The notes: generated by a model not told the origin, from the sequence alone. DNA of 64,000 nt from Scytonema hofmannii PCC 7110 (GCF_000346485.2 NZ_KQ976354.1:4484436-4548435); one strand, 5' to 3'. Positions 33,771 through 42,164 are shown, counted from the stretch's first letter. A program made the numbers and translations.

Positions 33771-34322
33771 GTGAACACATCAGAGATAGATCGCATTCCA
33801 GTAGCTAGCCTACAAGAGCACTTTGGTATAAAAAAGACTAAGCTGTACGAGTACCTAAACAAATGTCAAATCCAAACAACCAGAGTATCTGGCAAATCTT
33901 ATATCACAAGCTCTGACCTCGATCTGCTCGACCAATACCATGCAGCTGTTGGTAAGAGTGAGGAAGAAGAATTTTTGGCTGAAAGGTTTGGCAGTCAAGA
34001 AATTGAGCGCAATCTTACTCGTTCTGCAAACGTTCGCGAACTCAACCCAATTGAGGAGGAAACCTCGTTTGCGGAAGTTCGCGAACCAGTTCAGATGATG
34101 CAGCTAGCTGATGGCTTGTCCAATCTCAGCCCAGTTAATCGCTGTATAGCTATCAATTATTTGTTGGACTTTTTGGCTAAGGAGGGGGTTACACTCGATC
34201 GCCCAGCCCTTTTATCCCTCTTAAACAAACAAACAATGCCACCCTCAAAGGATGGCATTCTGGTGTGGATGGGCTACAAAATTGAGCGAACTAATAGAAA
34301 CGAATGGCGGGTTTGCAATTAA
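33771..34322 (+). CDS. Putative DNA-binding protein
   Basis: 183 residues from a GTG start (VNTSEIDRIPVASLQEHFGI); a TTG seven codons earlier is an alternative. The N-terminal 55 residues look like a MerR/excisionase-type winged helix (VASLQEHFGIKKTKLYEYLN, TTRVSGKSYITSSDLDLLDQ). The rest is unknown. It may regulate the module or act as an excisionase. Confidence 0.55.
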   Translation: MNTSEIDRIPVASLQEHFGIKKTKLYEYLNKCQIQTTRVSGKSYITSSDLDLLDQYHAAVGKSEEEEFLAERFGSQEIERNLTRSANVRELNPIEEETSFAEVREPVQMMQLADGLSNLSPVNRCIAINYLLDFLAKEGVTLDRPALLSLLNKQTMPPSKDGILVWMGYKIERTNRNEWRVCN

Positions 34323-34391
34323 GCACTTTTCGCCCCACTCTTAAAGGGTTTCGGGCGTTGAGAGCTATAAATTGAGGTTTGTATTAAAACA

Positions 34392-35612
34392 CTAATACGG
34401 AGTCAGAAATAGGTCAGCTTCAGCCTCTCTTCGTCTCCTCAGTCCTTGTTCAACATTCGTTCCAGGGTTGCGATACTTGATGAAAGTTTCGCGGATTTTG
34501 GACCAATCGCGATTTTGCAAGACTGTGGTAATTGAGGTAAAGTTGGGAGCGCCGTAAAATTTGCTACCCAAATTGTAGCCAAAACTGAGTAGCGCTCCTC
34601 GTTGATTGGGGTTGAGTTCACCCCAACAAGGTATTTTCGCCAAATCGGGTAAGTAGTCTCTTTCCACCTGAAGAATCAAAAGCGCGTCTGCTTCTTGCTG
34701 TGAAATACTCTCCCCAAGCCTCCACGGACTACCGTCGCGTTTTCTGGTTGAACCCCAGCCAATCGTGATGGGTTCGCGCTTGGTTAAAGGATCGGGGTAT
34801 GCATTGAGAAAACAACCCTCGAATTTCTTGATTAGTTCCACCCCACAAGGGGGCAAGGTACTGCTGTGGGGTTCAGGCTTTGGGAAGCTAACCGCAGGGC
34901 AAGTACCAAGATTCCAATCTACATAAAAGTATTTTGGATCGCTATCCCGCAACCAACCAATCACCTTTTTCATCGCCTCTAGTGTATAAGTGACCGGACA
35001 ACCCGCACTTCCAGGCTTGCCCTCAAGAGCATTCTCGTCCCAGTGGATAACGATCGCACTCCTATCGGTTTTTTCTGGACTATCATAAGTCAATGGCACG
35101 GATACGGGTCCAATGCCGTCGCCATGGCTGGCATTCCAGTTGTCTTTGCCGCCTGCCCAGAATATCTGCTCAATCTTCCATCGCCCCTCTGGAAGCGGTT
35201 CAAAGCTACCAGATTTACTGTCAATTCCTTTGCGGAAATTTTGGCATCGAGCCTGACCGCTACGCATGGGCAATTCATCAACTACTTGACCATTTTTGAA
35301 ATACTGTAGCAAGAGCACAAAGCAGCCGTATTGGTCTTTCTTGTTAGTTTTGGTCAGCAATAAATAATTAGGTTTGTTAGCACTCTCTAATAACGCTTGT
35401 GCCGTTTGTACGCCTAGACTTGCGAGGTAGGGAAGATTCCGCTCGCTCTTAAATTTCCCCAAAGCAACCTTTGTGCGATCGTCCACAATTCCAGTTGCAG
35501 TTATCCCAAGAATTGATTGAATTTCTTTAATTAATTCCGGGCTAGCTTCGGTGACGTAAAAGGCAGCAACTTTCTCATCAATTAGCTGCTTTAAAGATTT
35601 AATCGATTGCAT
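34392..35612 (-). CDS. Endolysin: binding domain, L,D-transpeptidase-like domain and GH24 lysozyme
   Basis: 406 residues in three parts. Residues 15-75 look like a peptidoglycan-binding-type domain (IKEIQSILGITATGIVDDRT). Residues 85-240 resemble YkuD-like proteins, with IHWDEN and GSAGCP as the His and Cys positions. Residues 255-406 are a T4-type lysozyme with E in IKKFEGC, D in AYPDPL and T in IGWGST, its classical triad. It cuts the murein late in the phage cycle. No signal peptide, so it needs a holin. It overlaps the upstream gene by 1 base. Confidence 0.88.
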   Translation of the reverse strand: MQSIKSLKQLIDEKVAAFYVTEASPELIKEIQSILGITATGIVDDRTKVALGKFKSERNLPYLASLGVQTAQALLESANKPNYLLLTKTNKKDQYGCFVLLLQYFKNGQVVDELPMRSGQARCQNFRKGIDSKSGSFEPLPEGRWKIEQIFWAGGKDNWNASHGDGIGPVSVPLTYDSPEKTDRSAIVIHWDENALEGKPGSAGCPVTYTLEAMKKVIGWLRDSDPKYFYVDWNLGTCPAVSFPKPEPHSSTLPPCGVELIKKFEGCFLNAYPDPLTKREPITIGWGSTRKRDGSPWRLGESISQQEADALLILQVERDYLPDLAKIPCWGELNPNQRGALLSFGYNLGSKFYGAPNFTSITTVLQNRDWSKIRETFIKYRNPGTNVEQGLRRRREAEADLFLTPY

Positions 35613-36067
35613 TATTTGTTTTCCTCTGAATAAAAGTTTCTAATTTTGAAATTACTTTGTGCTTGGAGAAACTTTTGCAAGTCTTTAATTTCTCCAGAAA
35701 ATCTCTCCGATTTGTGTTTTATGGTTTCCTCTAGCCCATTGGTAACGAGCAATGTCATGTCTCTGTTATGTAAATAATCAGAGATGTGCAAGTCTAGTTT
35801 TTTATCAAGAAGAAAAACTTTTTCTTCTAAATCTTCAACTCGCTCAATCAACTTTTCATGTCCCTCTTGCTTGGCATGCTCTGACAAATCTTCCCGCAAC
35901 TCTTTAACAGAATTAATTAAGTCATTGAACTGGGAAATTAATTTGACTGCTACAGCCGCGATCGCAATTGCACTCGCAACTGCACTCAGAACCAGCCCCG
36001 TAGACTCAGCTGTGACAACAACTCCATTGGGTGGAGGTTGGGGCTGAACGGCGATGTAGTTATTCAT
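35612..36067 (-). CDS. Holin-like membrane protein with coiled coil
   Basis: 151 residues from the ATG at 36067 (MNNYIAVQPQPPP), chosen for the AGGACAAGAG before it. One hydrophobic span (TGLVLSAVASAIAIAAVAVK) is followed by a long coiled coil (FNDLINSVKELREDLSEHAK to KIRNFYSEENK). Placed just before the endolysin, it may be a holin or spanin-like component. Function inferred from context. Confidence 0.6.
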   Translation of the reverse strand: MNNYIAVQPQPPPNGVVVTAESTGLVLSAVASAIAIAAVAVKLISQFNDLINSVKELREDLSEHAKQEGHEKLIERVEDLEEKVFLLDKKLDLHISDYLHNRDMTLLVTNGLEETIKHKSERFSGEIKDLQKFLQAQSNFKIRNFYSEENK

Positions 36068-36227
36068 TCTCTTGTCCTTGATTGGGTGACTTTGACCAAT
36101 AAGCCAGAACGCCAAGCGAAGTGGTTATGCATTGCGAGGTCGTTTCTGGCCTAGTGACGCTCGAATATCCGCAAAAACCAACTATCAAAAAACTCAGAAT
36201 AGATGGCACTAAGATTTTGTTACTCAT
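36060..36227 (-). CDS. Small exported or membrane protein of the lysis cassette
   Basis: 55 residues. A hydrophobic N-terminus (MSNKILVPSILSFLIVGFCG) resembles a lipoprotein signal or membrane anchor, with Cys at 17 but not a perfect lipobox. The remainder is polar and could be an outer-membrane partner (o-spanin-like). It overlaps the next gene by 8 bases. Role inferred from context. Confidence 0.5.
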   Translation of the reverse strand: MSNKILVPSILSFLIVGFCGYSSVTRPETTSQCITTSLGVLAYWSKSPNQGQENE

Positions 36228-36341
36228 AAAACTAGTGCGATTACTTAGAACAAAAACGCAATTTGTTTGTTTAAAATTGTTTTGTTGATTTTTTGTCAAC
36301 TCAATCTAATGTAATTTATCTAACTATCGGTTGTTTTCAAG

Positions 36342-36656
36342 ATGGCTAAAAAAAAGCCAATTTGGTCTGACAAAAACCAAAATGGCGACGACTTTATAAA
36401 CAAAAAATATAAGAAGACTCTCAAGCTGATTGTTGAGTCGAGCGATCTTTATGAGCTTTTGGGAGAATCAATCAGAATTGCTCGCGTTGCAAGGGGTCTA
36501 TCGCAAGAGGATTTAGCGCGGAAATTGGAATGCGATCGCTCTGTCATTCGATTGTTAGAAAAGCAGGGAGGCGATCCAGTGGTTTTGCGGAAGTTGATTA
36601 AAATCTTAAACCTGGAGGACAGTTACTTTAATTTTGATGATGGTGAAGACGCGTAA
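36342..36656 (+). CDS. XRE-family helix-turn-helix regulator
   Basis: 104 residues. The C-terminal two thirds are a Cro/CI-type helix-turn-helix (LGESIRIARVARGLSQEDLARKLECDRSVIRLLEKQG), preceded by a basic N-terminus. It is divergent from the lysis cassette and is a good candidate for its repressor. A hairpin (GGCGGAAGA / ATCTTCCACC at 36668-36688) follows. Confidence 0.8.
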   Translation: MAKKKPIWSDKNQNGDDFINKKYKKTLKLIVESSDLYELLGESIRIARVARGLSQEDLARKLECDRSVIRLLEKQGGDPVVLRKLIKILNLEDSYFNFDDGEDA

Positions 36657-36667
36657 TAACACTGTTA

Positions 36668-36688
36668 GGCGGAAGAATATCTTCCACC
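36668..36688 (+). terminator. Terminator-like hairpin
   Basis: Stem GGCGGAAGA / ATCTTCCACC followed by TTATTTTAG, 12 bases after the regulator stop. Confidence 0.55.
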
Positions 36689-36695
36689 TTATTTT

Positions 36696-36718
36696 AGGGT
36701 GCGGAAATTCCGCACCCT
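36696..36718. repeat. TGCGGAAWWTCCGCA palindrome, copy 3
   Basis: A perfect 23-bp palindrome: AGGG arm, core TGCGGAAATTCCGCA, CCCT arm. It sits between convergent genes and can act as a hairpin for both strands. Confidence 0.85.
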
Positions 36719-36720
36719 CA

Positions 36721-37410
36721 TTAAATCTCGACTCCTTCTAGAAACCAGATCAAGTCTCGATTCAATCCCGTAAATTCCTTAATTCCTTTTGTGAAGCGCG
36801 ATCGCCACAGATCGGCAGGACAAAAATGAATCAAAGCATTGCTAGCGGCTTCTTTATCTTCTTCGCGATCGCCTACCATCCAAGCCGCTTCCATATTTAG
36901 TCCGTCGCAATCGAACTCTTTGAGGGCGAGATTAATCATTCCCGCACCGGGCTTCCTGAAGTTTAACTGCTCGTCTAATTTCCACTCGTAGCCATCGACT
37001 GAGGAATCATAGTTAGCATATGGAAGCAGTACCGCTTTTTGAGAATGGTCGTATTTTGTTATTCCGTCCTTGCTGACTTTGTAGCAGAAATACCCCTTGA
37101 AATCTGGGCAGAAATATATCGCTTGAAGCTGGGGGAGAAGTTCAAGGGTATAAGCCATTTCCGCGATCGCATCTTCAATCGTTTTGAATGGCTTGCCAGT
37201 CTTCTGGTCGATCGCGGCACAGCCACCTTGGTTGCTAATCCCCACTATGTGCCAGTCGCGATCGCGATACCAATTTAACGCAGCTTCTACAGCTTCTACA
37301 GCTTCTACACCTTCCATCACCTTAACATCGCGGGGGTTTTGTTTGAAAGTCGCGCCTGATACGGTTTCTGTCAAAGTTCCATCTACGTCGCACAGTAAAA
37401 GCTTAGTCAT
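36721..37410 (-). CDS. HAD-superfamily phosphatase (polynucleotide 3'-phosphatase-like)
   Basis: 229 residues. HAD motifs in order: LLLCDVDGTLTET (nucleophile Asp), VGISNQGG, RKPGAGM and VGDREEDKEAA. The layout fits HisB-N/GmhB and PNK-type 3'-phosphatases; in a phage element, DNA or RNA end repair is a reasonable role. I chose the ATG at 37410 with AGAGGTG before it. A 9-base tandem repeat codes VEAVEAVEA near residues 35-43. Its start overlaps the stop of a small secreted-protein gene by 1 base. Confidence 0.82.
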   Translation of the reverse strand: MTKLLLCDVDGTLTETVSGATFKQNPRDVKVMEGVEAVEAVEAALNWYRDRDWHIVGISNQGGCAAIDQKTGKPFKTIEDAIAEMAYTLELLPQLQAIYFCPDFKGYFCYKVSKDGITKYDHSQKAVLLPYANYDSSVDGYEWKLDEQLNFRKPGAGMINLALKEFDCDGLNMEAAWMVGDREEDKEAASNALIHFCPADLWRSRFTKGIKEFTGLNRDLIWFLEGVEI

Positions 37411-37538
37411 TAAGCACCTCTTCTGCTTCCGCATTTGTTAATCTCTGGCTTGCATTTTACAACCGCCGCATCTGACGGCATAGAGGAAACGAGTAGCAAC
37501 GCGACTAGGGCAGCTGCCAAGAATAGTTTGATTTGCAT
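37410..37538 (-). CDS. Small secreted protein
   Basis: 42 residues: a clear signal sequence (MQIKLFLAAALVALLLVSS), likely cut after SDA, and a 17-residue mature part with two cysteines (VVKCKPEINKCGSRRGA). The stop overlaps the phosphatase start (TAATG), so they are co-translated. Function unknown. Confidence 0.6.
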   Translation of the reverse strand: MQIKLFLAAALVALLLVSSMPSDAAVVKCKPEINKCGSRRGA

Positions 37539-37638
37539 AGAATTGGTTTGAGAATTTTATTGTCATGTCCCCTGTCTTGCAGCAGGGGTTATTTTTTTAC
37601 CCGAAGTTTCACGACGTTGGGGCAATTGGTCGAGCACT

Positions 37639-37971
37639 TCAAATAGCCACAAATCTGTAATCGGGATTCAAGGAAGCTAGGTCAAAGACAAGCAGGCTCC
37701 CCTTTGGTCGCCAGCCTACAGCCACACAATGCTGACCGCTGACCAAATAAACCTCGGACACAAAATGGTCTTTCATCAAAAAATTGGGGGTGGTTGCGTG
37801 CCACACATCGGTGACGATTTTGCCCACTTGTTTGGGGTAGAATTTCCGCCCCTCTCCCTCCAAGTAGATTTTGTAAGTTTGATAGGTGTCGAGATTGTTC
37901 CAACAGACTTTAAAATTTTTATTGACCGAGAAAACCCCTAAAACTCGTTTTGCTTGTTTTCGGTTGTTCAT
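37639..37971 (-). CDS. Hypothetical protein
   Basis: 110 residues from the ATG at 37971 (MNNRKQAKRVLGVF). The frame extends upstream, but there it only shadows the Rad52-like gene. Strand-rich (FKVCWNNLDTYQTYKIYLEG, SEVYLVSGQHCVAVGWRPKG). No family recognised. Confidence 0.55.
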   Translation of the reverse strand: MNNRKQAKRVLGVFSVNKNFKVCWNNLDTYQTYKIYLEGEGRKFYPKQVGKIVTDVWHATTPNFLMKDHFVSEVYLVSGQHCVAVGWRPKGSLLVFDLASLNPDYRFVAI

Positions 37972-38026
37972 GATTGTTTGTTGAGGATAGAGTAAAACAA
38001 GGCAGAGGATTCCATTTAGAAATGAC

Positions 38027-39145
38027 TTATCGCTTAACTGACGGTGGCACAGAATACCGCTCCAACCACGCCAATGCCGCATCCAGCACGGGCTGACCGG
38101 AACCCTTAGCGAAAGCGATCGCGCTTCCAATTGCGGTAAGAGCACCCTGGCGATCGCTCGCAGTCCCAATCGATACCGCAAAATCCGCACACATATCGCA
38201 GATGAGTCGTTCCAACTTTTCGGGGGGCATCATGCCCGTGCGATCGCACCCGTAAGCTTGGCACTGAGCGACAATCCAATTGCCTTTGTGTCCAGTCTTC
38301 TGGCGAATGGCTTCGATTATTGCCTTGTGGTGGGGATAAAGGTCTTGGGGAGAAGTGGGTTGCGCGTTTGGATTCGCGATCGCGGTGTTGTTGGGGGATT
38401 GAGTTTGTTGGGAGAGCGCTTTCATGTAGCTCATCACATCGTCGTACTTGCTAGCTGCGATCGCTTCTGGTTTATCGAAACCGAAGTGCTTGTAGGCAGA
38501 TTTGATTTGAGCATCAGACAACTTATACTCGTTTTTTCCGACTGCCCACAATCGCTTGCGTTGACCGTCTGTGATGGTTAGTACTGGTGAAGTGTTTGTC
38601 ATTGAGTGCAACACACTGCCTTCTTCCTTGGCTCGTGGTTGAGGCGCTGATAGAGCTTTTGAGTGCTGCAACTTGAGCTTTTGCAGTTCACCCTGCATCT
38701 CGTCATCTAACTGGTGACGATTCTCCCAAAGGTATTTATAAACAAATACTTGGTCGTCAAGATATCTGCCAATTCCCCATTGCTCTCCAGCGTTCCGAAC
38801 ACTTTCTGCAGCCACCCTATCAGCTGCCGAACCACGAGTCATCTCCTTGTTGTTACTACTAAGTAAAGAAATAGGAACGCAAGCGATCGCCTCCTTTCGC
38901 ACACTCAAAATAGTAATTCCACACCTACAGACACAGTTATTGTCAACATACTGAAGCTCGCTATAGTCGATAGTCCAGTCCGGTGCGACTTCGTCAAGGC
39001 GCTCTCTAATTGCTTGGTGGGGAAGATATATCCAGCGATTGGATGTACCGGGAAGGTCTCTAACTTTATGCTGGTTGGCGGGAAGGGGCTTTTTAAATTC
39101 GGTAATAATACGCCGTAATTCTTGTCTGATTTCTATGTCTATCAT
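38027..39145 (-). CDS. Rad52/Sak-like single-strand annealing protein
   Basis: 372 residues. The N-terminal 150 residues fit phage Rad52-type annealing proteins: KVRDLPGTSNRWIYLPHQAI, APDWTIDYSELQ, then RGSAADRVAAESVRNAGEQW and GIGRYLDDQ, the family's signature end. Two further segments (about 195-250 and 270-365) have helical repeats that look like added DNA- or protein-binding parts. It pairs complementary strands during phage recombination. No exonuclease partner is adjacent. Confidence 0.8.
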   Translation of the reverse strand: MIDIEIRQELRRIITEFKKPLPANQHKVRDLPGTSNRWIYLPHQAIRERLDEVAPDWTIDYSELQYVDNNCVCRCGITILSVRKEAIACVPISLLSSNNKEMTRGSAADRVAAESVRNAGEQWGIGRYLDDQVFVYKYLWENRHQLDDEMQGELQKLKLQHSKALSAPQPRAKEEGSVLHSMTNTSPVLTITDGQRKRLWAVGKNEYKLSDAQIKSAYKHFGFDKPEAIAASKYDDVMSYMKALSQQTQSPNNTAIANPNAQPTSPQDLYPHHKAIIEAIRQKTGHKGNWIVAQCQAYGCDRTGMMPPEKLERLICDMCADFAVSIGTASDRQGALTAIGSAIAFAKGSGQPVLDAALAWLERYSVPPSVKR

Positions 39146-39153
39146 GGCTTTTG

Positions 39154-39525
39154 CTAGTTGAAAAATTTAAATCTAACAACCCAAACAAAGTCATTAGGAG
39201 TCATTTTGATAAACTCAATAAACTCTTGCTTAGAAGCCCACAAACCGCCTTCTGCTAGCACGTCTTCTTCTGGCATATTTGCTAGTTTTTCAAAGACAGG
39301 CACCGATGTAAGGCTAACAAAGCCCATTCGATAGGCACCTTTAACGTAGGGCATATTTGACCACGCTTGGTGAGTGCCGTTACCTTTTTGGTAAGCACAA
39401 ACGATTTGCTGTGCGTGCTTTTCAGACCAATTGCGGCGAGTTACTGTTTTAGCTCCAGTCAGCAGTGGATTAGGTTTGTTAAGCTGCTCTGAGAGTTTAT
39501 TGGTTAGAGAGAATGAAAAAATCAT
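39154..39525 (-). CDS. ASCH-domain-like protein
   Basis: 123 residues. The TVTRRNWSEKHA motif and the C-terminal VWVVRFKF strand are typical of ASCH domains, which bind RNA or modified nucleotides. Common in phage genomes. It lies 8 bases before the Rad52-like gene in the same direction. ATG at 39525, one codon inside a GTG. Confidence 0.65.
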   Translation of the reverse strand: MIFSFSLTNKLSEQLNKPNPLLTGAKTVTRRNWSEKHAQQIVCAYQKGNGTHQAWSNMPYVKGAYRMGFVSLTSVPVFEKLANMPEEDVLAEGGLWASKQEFIEFIKMTPNDFVWVVRFKFFN

Positions 39526-39536
39526 CACTTATGAAA

Positions 39537-40862
39537 TTAAAATTTTATAACCCAAAACTCTGCCTCGGAATAGGGGGTGAGCGTTTTACTATTACCCTCT
39601 AGATCTTTGAGGCGAAGGGTAAACAAAATATTGTAAAACCCGCGCCGCACAACTTCGGCGACTTGCGATCGCAGTCCCACTACTTCCCAAATTTTACCGT
39701 CTTGAACAACACCATCCCCTACTTCTAACTGCCGCGCTACTTTTTTGGTACAGAATTCGTTGAGAACTGCGATTTGGTGCTTGCAAGTAACGCCGCGAAA
39801 ATGGGTGTCACCACACTGGCATCGCTCTTTGGGATTGGGGTTGAAGGGGTCAACCACGTAGTGATTGCCGTTGCTGGGATTGCGGACAATGAACTTATCA
39901 CCGTGCTTTTCTAGAACCTCAATGGAGGCTGCGCGATGCTCGCGGGTTAAAGTGCTAGGGTGCGGAAATTCCGCAGATAGAGTTTGCTGTGTCTTTGACA
40001 AGAAGCTAACGGGTGCGGTTGATGTTACAAAAGAGTAACCGCGCAAGTCTTGGGGTTTTTCAACTTCCTCGACAGATCCTTCTTCGCGTAAGACCCCCGT
40101 GACAGCAGTGTCAACGTTTTTATTTAAAGGATAATAGCGGTCTTCACTGGCGTTGACAATGCGGTGAGTACCCGGTGTCGTTCCCCAGCCCTGCCAGTTA
40201 AAGTTGGACTGTTGGTTTTTGATTTTGAGAATGCGGTGAGCTTCAGTTTCAAGAATAGTTAAGGCTTGCTGCTTTGTGGAAACTTCAACAACTGAACCGA
40301 GATAACTAGCTGCGACACCAACAAAAGACACAGTGAGGGTTGCAATAGGTTCACCAAGGTAAGTCACGGTTTCAGTGCCATCGCCGTTGTCGGTAGTAGC
40401 AATGGGGCTGGATTCAACTTGTGCAACGGGTGTTTGAACAATTTCAGGAGCGATTTCAGAAACTTGCTCAGATTGTGCTTGTTCAAATGCTTCAGCCAAT
40501 CTATCGCAATCCGAAGTGCGGGGGTGGTGCGTGCGGACTACGAGGTGAGAAAGGAGTTTACAACCGCCGCGCCCAGAAGCTTCACCAAAAGATTCAAAAT
40601 AAGGGCAAGTTGCACAAGTAGAAAGCTGCTGGGTGGTAGACGCAACCCCAGCAGCAGTTGTTGATGTTGTGTTTACCAAATTGTCAGCGACAATTTCAGC
40701 AACGGCAACTGGAATAATGCGGTCTTGTTGGAAAGCGAGAATTTCAGTTACGCAATCGTCGTTGGTGGGGTATTTGGGTAAGCCTAGTTGGCTACAAATC
40801 GCCCACAACTTCGGGCGTTTTTGTTTGGCAAGGTAATCGCGGGAGTAAACGGGGTGTGTCAT
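39537..40862 (-). CDS. SWIM zinc-finger protein
   Basis: 441 residues. A SWIM finger is visible near residues 345-375 (RCQCGDTHFRGVTCKHQIAV: CxC...CxH), used for DNA or protein contact. A Cys cluster (CATCPYFESFGEASGRGGC) lies near residue 85. A copy of the element's palindrome is inserted in frame at 39961-39975, writing L-S-A-E-F-P-H-P. First gene of a minus-strand set with the ASCH and Rad52-like genes; an RHH operator lies 93 bases upstream. Confidence 0.75.
   Translation of the reverse strand: MTHPVYSRDYLAKQKRPKLWAICSQLGLPKYPTNDDCVTEILAFQQDRIIPVAVAEIVADNLVNTTSTTAAGVASTTQQLSTCATCPYFESFGEASGRGGCKLLSHLVVRTHHPRTSDCDRLAEAFEQAQSEQVSEIAPEIVQTPVAQVESSPIATTDNGDGTETVTYLGEPIATLTVSFVGVAASYLGSVVEVSTKQQALTILETEAHRILKIKNQQSNFNWQGWGTTPGTHRIVNASEDRYYPLNKNVDTAVTGVLREEGSVEEVEKPQDLRGYSFVTSTAPVSFLSKTQQTLSAEFPHPSTLTREHRAASIEVLEKHGDKFIVRNPSNGNHYVVDPFNPNPKERCQCGDTHFRGVTCKHQIAVLNEFCTKKVARQLEVGDGVVQDGKIWEVVGLRSQVAEVVRRGFYNILFTLRLKDLEGNSKTLTPYSEAEFWVIKF
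39957..39979. repeat. TGCGGAAWWTCCGCA palindrome, copy 4 (inside a gene)
   Basis: Core TGCGGAAATTCCGCA at 39961-39975 lies in frame within the SWIM-protein gene. It adds about eight codons without breaking the frame. Confidence 0.8.
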
Positions 40863-40954
40863 AATTAAAAACGAGATTTACATTTGATTTCCCTAGGGGC
40901 GATCGCGAGTTTTCCAGGCTGTGCGATCGCCCTTTTGATTTGTATAGCTCTATT

Positions 40955-40972
40955 GTAGTAACGCGTTACTAC
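40955..40972. promoter_or_regulatory. 18-bp operator palindrome for the RHH regulator
   Basis: GTAGTAACGCGTTACTAC is a perfect palindrome between the divergent SWIM and RHH genes. Half-sites GCGTTACTAC recur at 41028-41037 and 41448-41457. RHH dimers bind such short repeated sites, so this is probably an operator for both directions. Confidence 0.7.
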
Positions 40973-41059
40973 TATGTCAATATGGTAATTACAAGTTCTC
41001 GAAAATATAGTACAAATAAGAAAATAAGCGTTACTACATTTATGCGTTGAGCTATAGTT

Positions 41060-41320
41060 ATGGCTAGAAAACCGTCTGGAGATAAACTAACTAATCAAAT
41101 CATCGTTAGAGTAGATGACGAAACGAAAGAAGCTTTCATGAGCAGGGCTACTGCTGAAGGAAAATCGGCATCAGAGATAATCAAAGAATTTATCCAGTCT
41201 TACCTAGCTAGGGAGCCGCAACAAGTACCCGATTTAATTCAAATACGCGCAGACGTAGAGCACCTAAAGGAAAAAGTAGCTATTTTAGAAAATGAAGCAC
41301 AAAAAAAATTATACGCCTGA
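41060..41320 (+). CDS. Ribbon-helix-helix regulator with coiled-coil tail
   Basis: 86 residues. The N-terminal RHH fold reads NQIIVRVDDETKEAFMSRAT and KSASEIIKEFIQSYLA; the tail is a coiled coil (DVEHLKEKVAILENEAQKKL) for oligomer formation. It very likely binds the GTAGTAACGC sites around it, repressing itself and the divergent SWIM operon. A perfect hairpin begins at its stop codon. Confidence 0.82.
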   Translation: MARKPSGDKLTNQIIVRVDDETKEAFMSRATAEGKSASEIIKEFIQSYLAREPQQVPDLIQIRADVEHLKEKVAILENEAQKKLYA

Positions 41321-41345
41321 GAGCTGAAAATGACGCTCTCAGGCG
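41314..41345 (+). other. Hairpin across the RHH gene stop
   Basis: An 11-bp perfect stem (CGCCTGAGAGC / GCTCTCAGGCG) overlaps the last codons. No T-run. It may protect the mRNA. Confidence 0.55.
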
Positions 41346-41387
41346 TTGGCGTGACAACATAATCCAGTCTGCTCCAAAACCAAAACA

Positions 41388-41424
41388 AAACCCGTCAGAA
41401 ATCTGACGGGTTTAGCGTTTTTTA
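41388..41424 (+). terminator. Rho-independent terminator
   Basis: A perfect 12-bp stem (AAACCCGTCAGA / TCTGACGGGTTT) followed by AGCGTTTTTT. It ends the RHH transcript. Confidence 0.9.
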
Positions 41425-41495
41425 TGGGTTGACTTTTGAATTCGATAGCGTTACTACTTAATATATACGTGTTACTCACTTTAGCATGCTATCGA

Positions 41496-41753
41496 ATGCC
41501 TATGAACGCGATCGCATCCCAAGCCAATCCAACCCATCCCCCAGAACCGCAATCACTTCCGGTGGCGGTTTATCCCCCAGAATTTTTGGAATTTTGGGCT
41601 AAACACGAAGGAACTTTCCCAGGTTACGCGAACGGCTCACAGATTGAGGACTTGTGCAAGCAAATAGCGCTGGAAGCATGGCTAGCAAACCAAAGACTCG
41701 GTATTGAAAATTTTGAAGACTCGGCAAAGTTATCTCGGAAATTTCCGAGATAA
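41496..41753 (+). CDS. Hypothetical protein
   Basis: 85 residues (MPMNAIASQANPTHPPEPQS). Pro-rich start, then YPPEFLEFWAKHEGTFPGYA and a helical end (SQIEDLCKQIALEAWLANQR). Not recognised. An RHH half-site lies in its upstream region, so it may belong to the same regulon. Confidence 0.5.
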   Translation: MPMNAIASQANPTHPPEPQSLPVAVYPPEFLEFWAKHEGTFPGYANGSQIEDLCKQIALEAWLANQRLGIENFEDSAKLSRKFPR

Positions 41754-41783
41754 CCAAACCAGACAACTACCCAAAAGGAGATA

Positions 41784-42071
41784 TTATTCAAGCTGACAAC
41801 GACCGACAAACTCGCTGTAATAGCGATCCATATTTTCACGGGTAATAACTTGATTGCCCTCACGCTCAAGTATTTCTTTCGATACTCGATCGAGACACTG
41901 TTCTTTAGTTTCTGCTGTTGCGGATTCCTTGACCTCATAGTAATTGCCAGTGCTATTGCTTTTGAAGTAAGCCCCAACACAGCCAAGGGCAATCATCCCC
42001 GGAATCAATGACATCATTATCCATTCTCTTTTAGTGATGTCCCGGTCTTTACCGTCCGCAAACTGTCTCAT
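41784..42071 (-). CDS. Small membrane protein
   Basis: 95 residues from the ATG at 42071 (MRQFADGKDRDITKREWIMM). One hydrophobic span (MMSLIPGMIALGCVGAYF), then a soluble domain with two Cys (EQCLDRVSKEILEREGN, EFVGRCQLE) that would be outside the cytoplasm. Unknown function. A 55-base repeat lies in its upstream region. Confidence 0.55.
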   Translation of the reverse strand: MRQFADGKDRDITKREWIMMSLIPGMIALGCVGAYFKSNSTGNYYEVKESATAETKEQCLDRVSKEILEREGNQVITRENMDRYYSEFVGRCQLE

Positions 42072-42109
42072 AATTACACTCACAAAACGCACATAAGTCC
42101 TGAGAAACG

Positions 42110-42164
42110 AAAACCGATCTGGGCATAGCACACTAGGTAAAGTCCCAGCGAGGAGATACTCAAG
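42110..42164 (+). repeat. 55-bp direct repeat, copy 1
   Basis: Shares CCGATCTGGG, ATAGCACACTAGGTAAAGTC and GAGGAGATACT with 43396-43451. Differences keep a CTGGG / CCCAG pairing (CTGGG / CCCGG in the other copy), which suggests a selected RNA fold. Confidence 0.7.

Noticed and set aside
37567-37600. CCCCTG-CAGGGG hairpin with T-run as a terminator
   Set aside because: It points in the plus direction, but no plus-strand gene ends here; kept only as an unexplained hairpin.
37972-38190. 73-codon extension of the 37639-37971 gene
   Set aside because: It only mirrors the Rad52-like gene in another frame; the internal ATG begins protein-like sequence.
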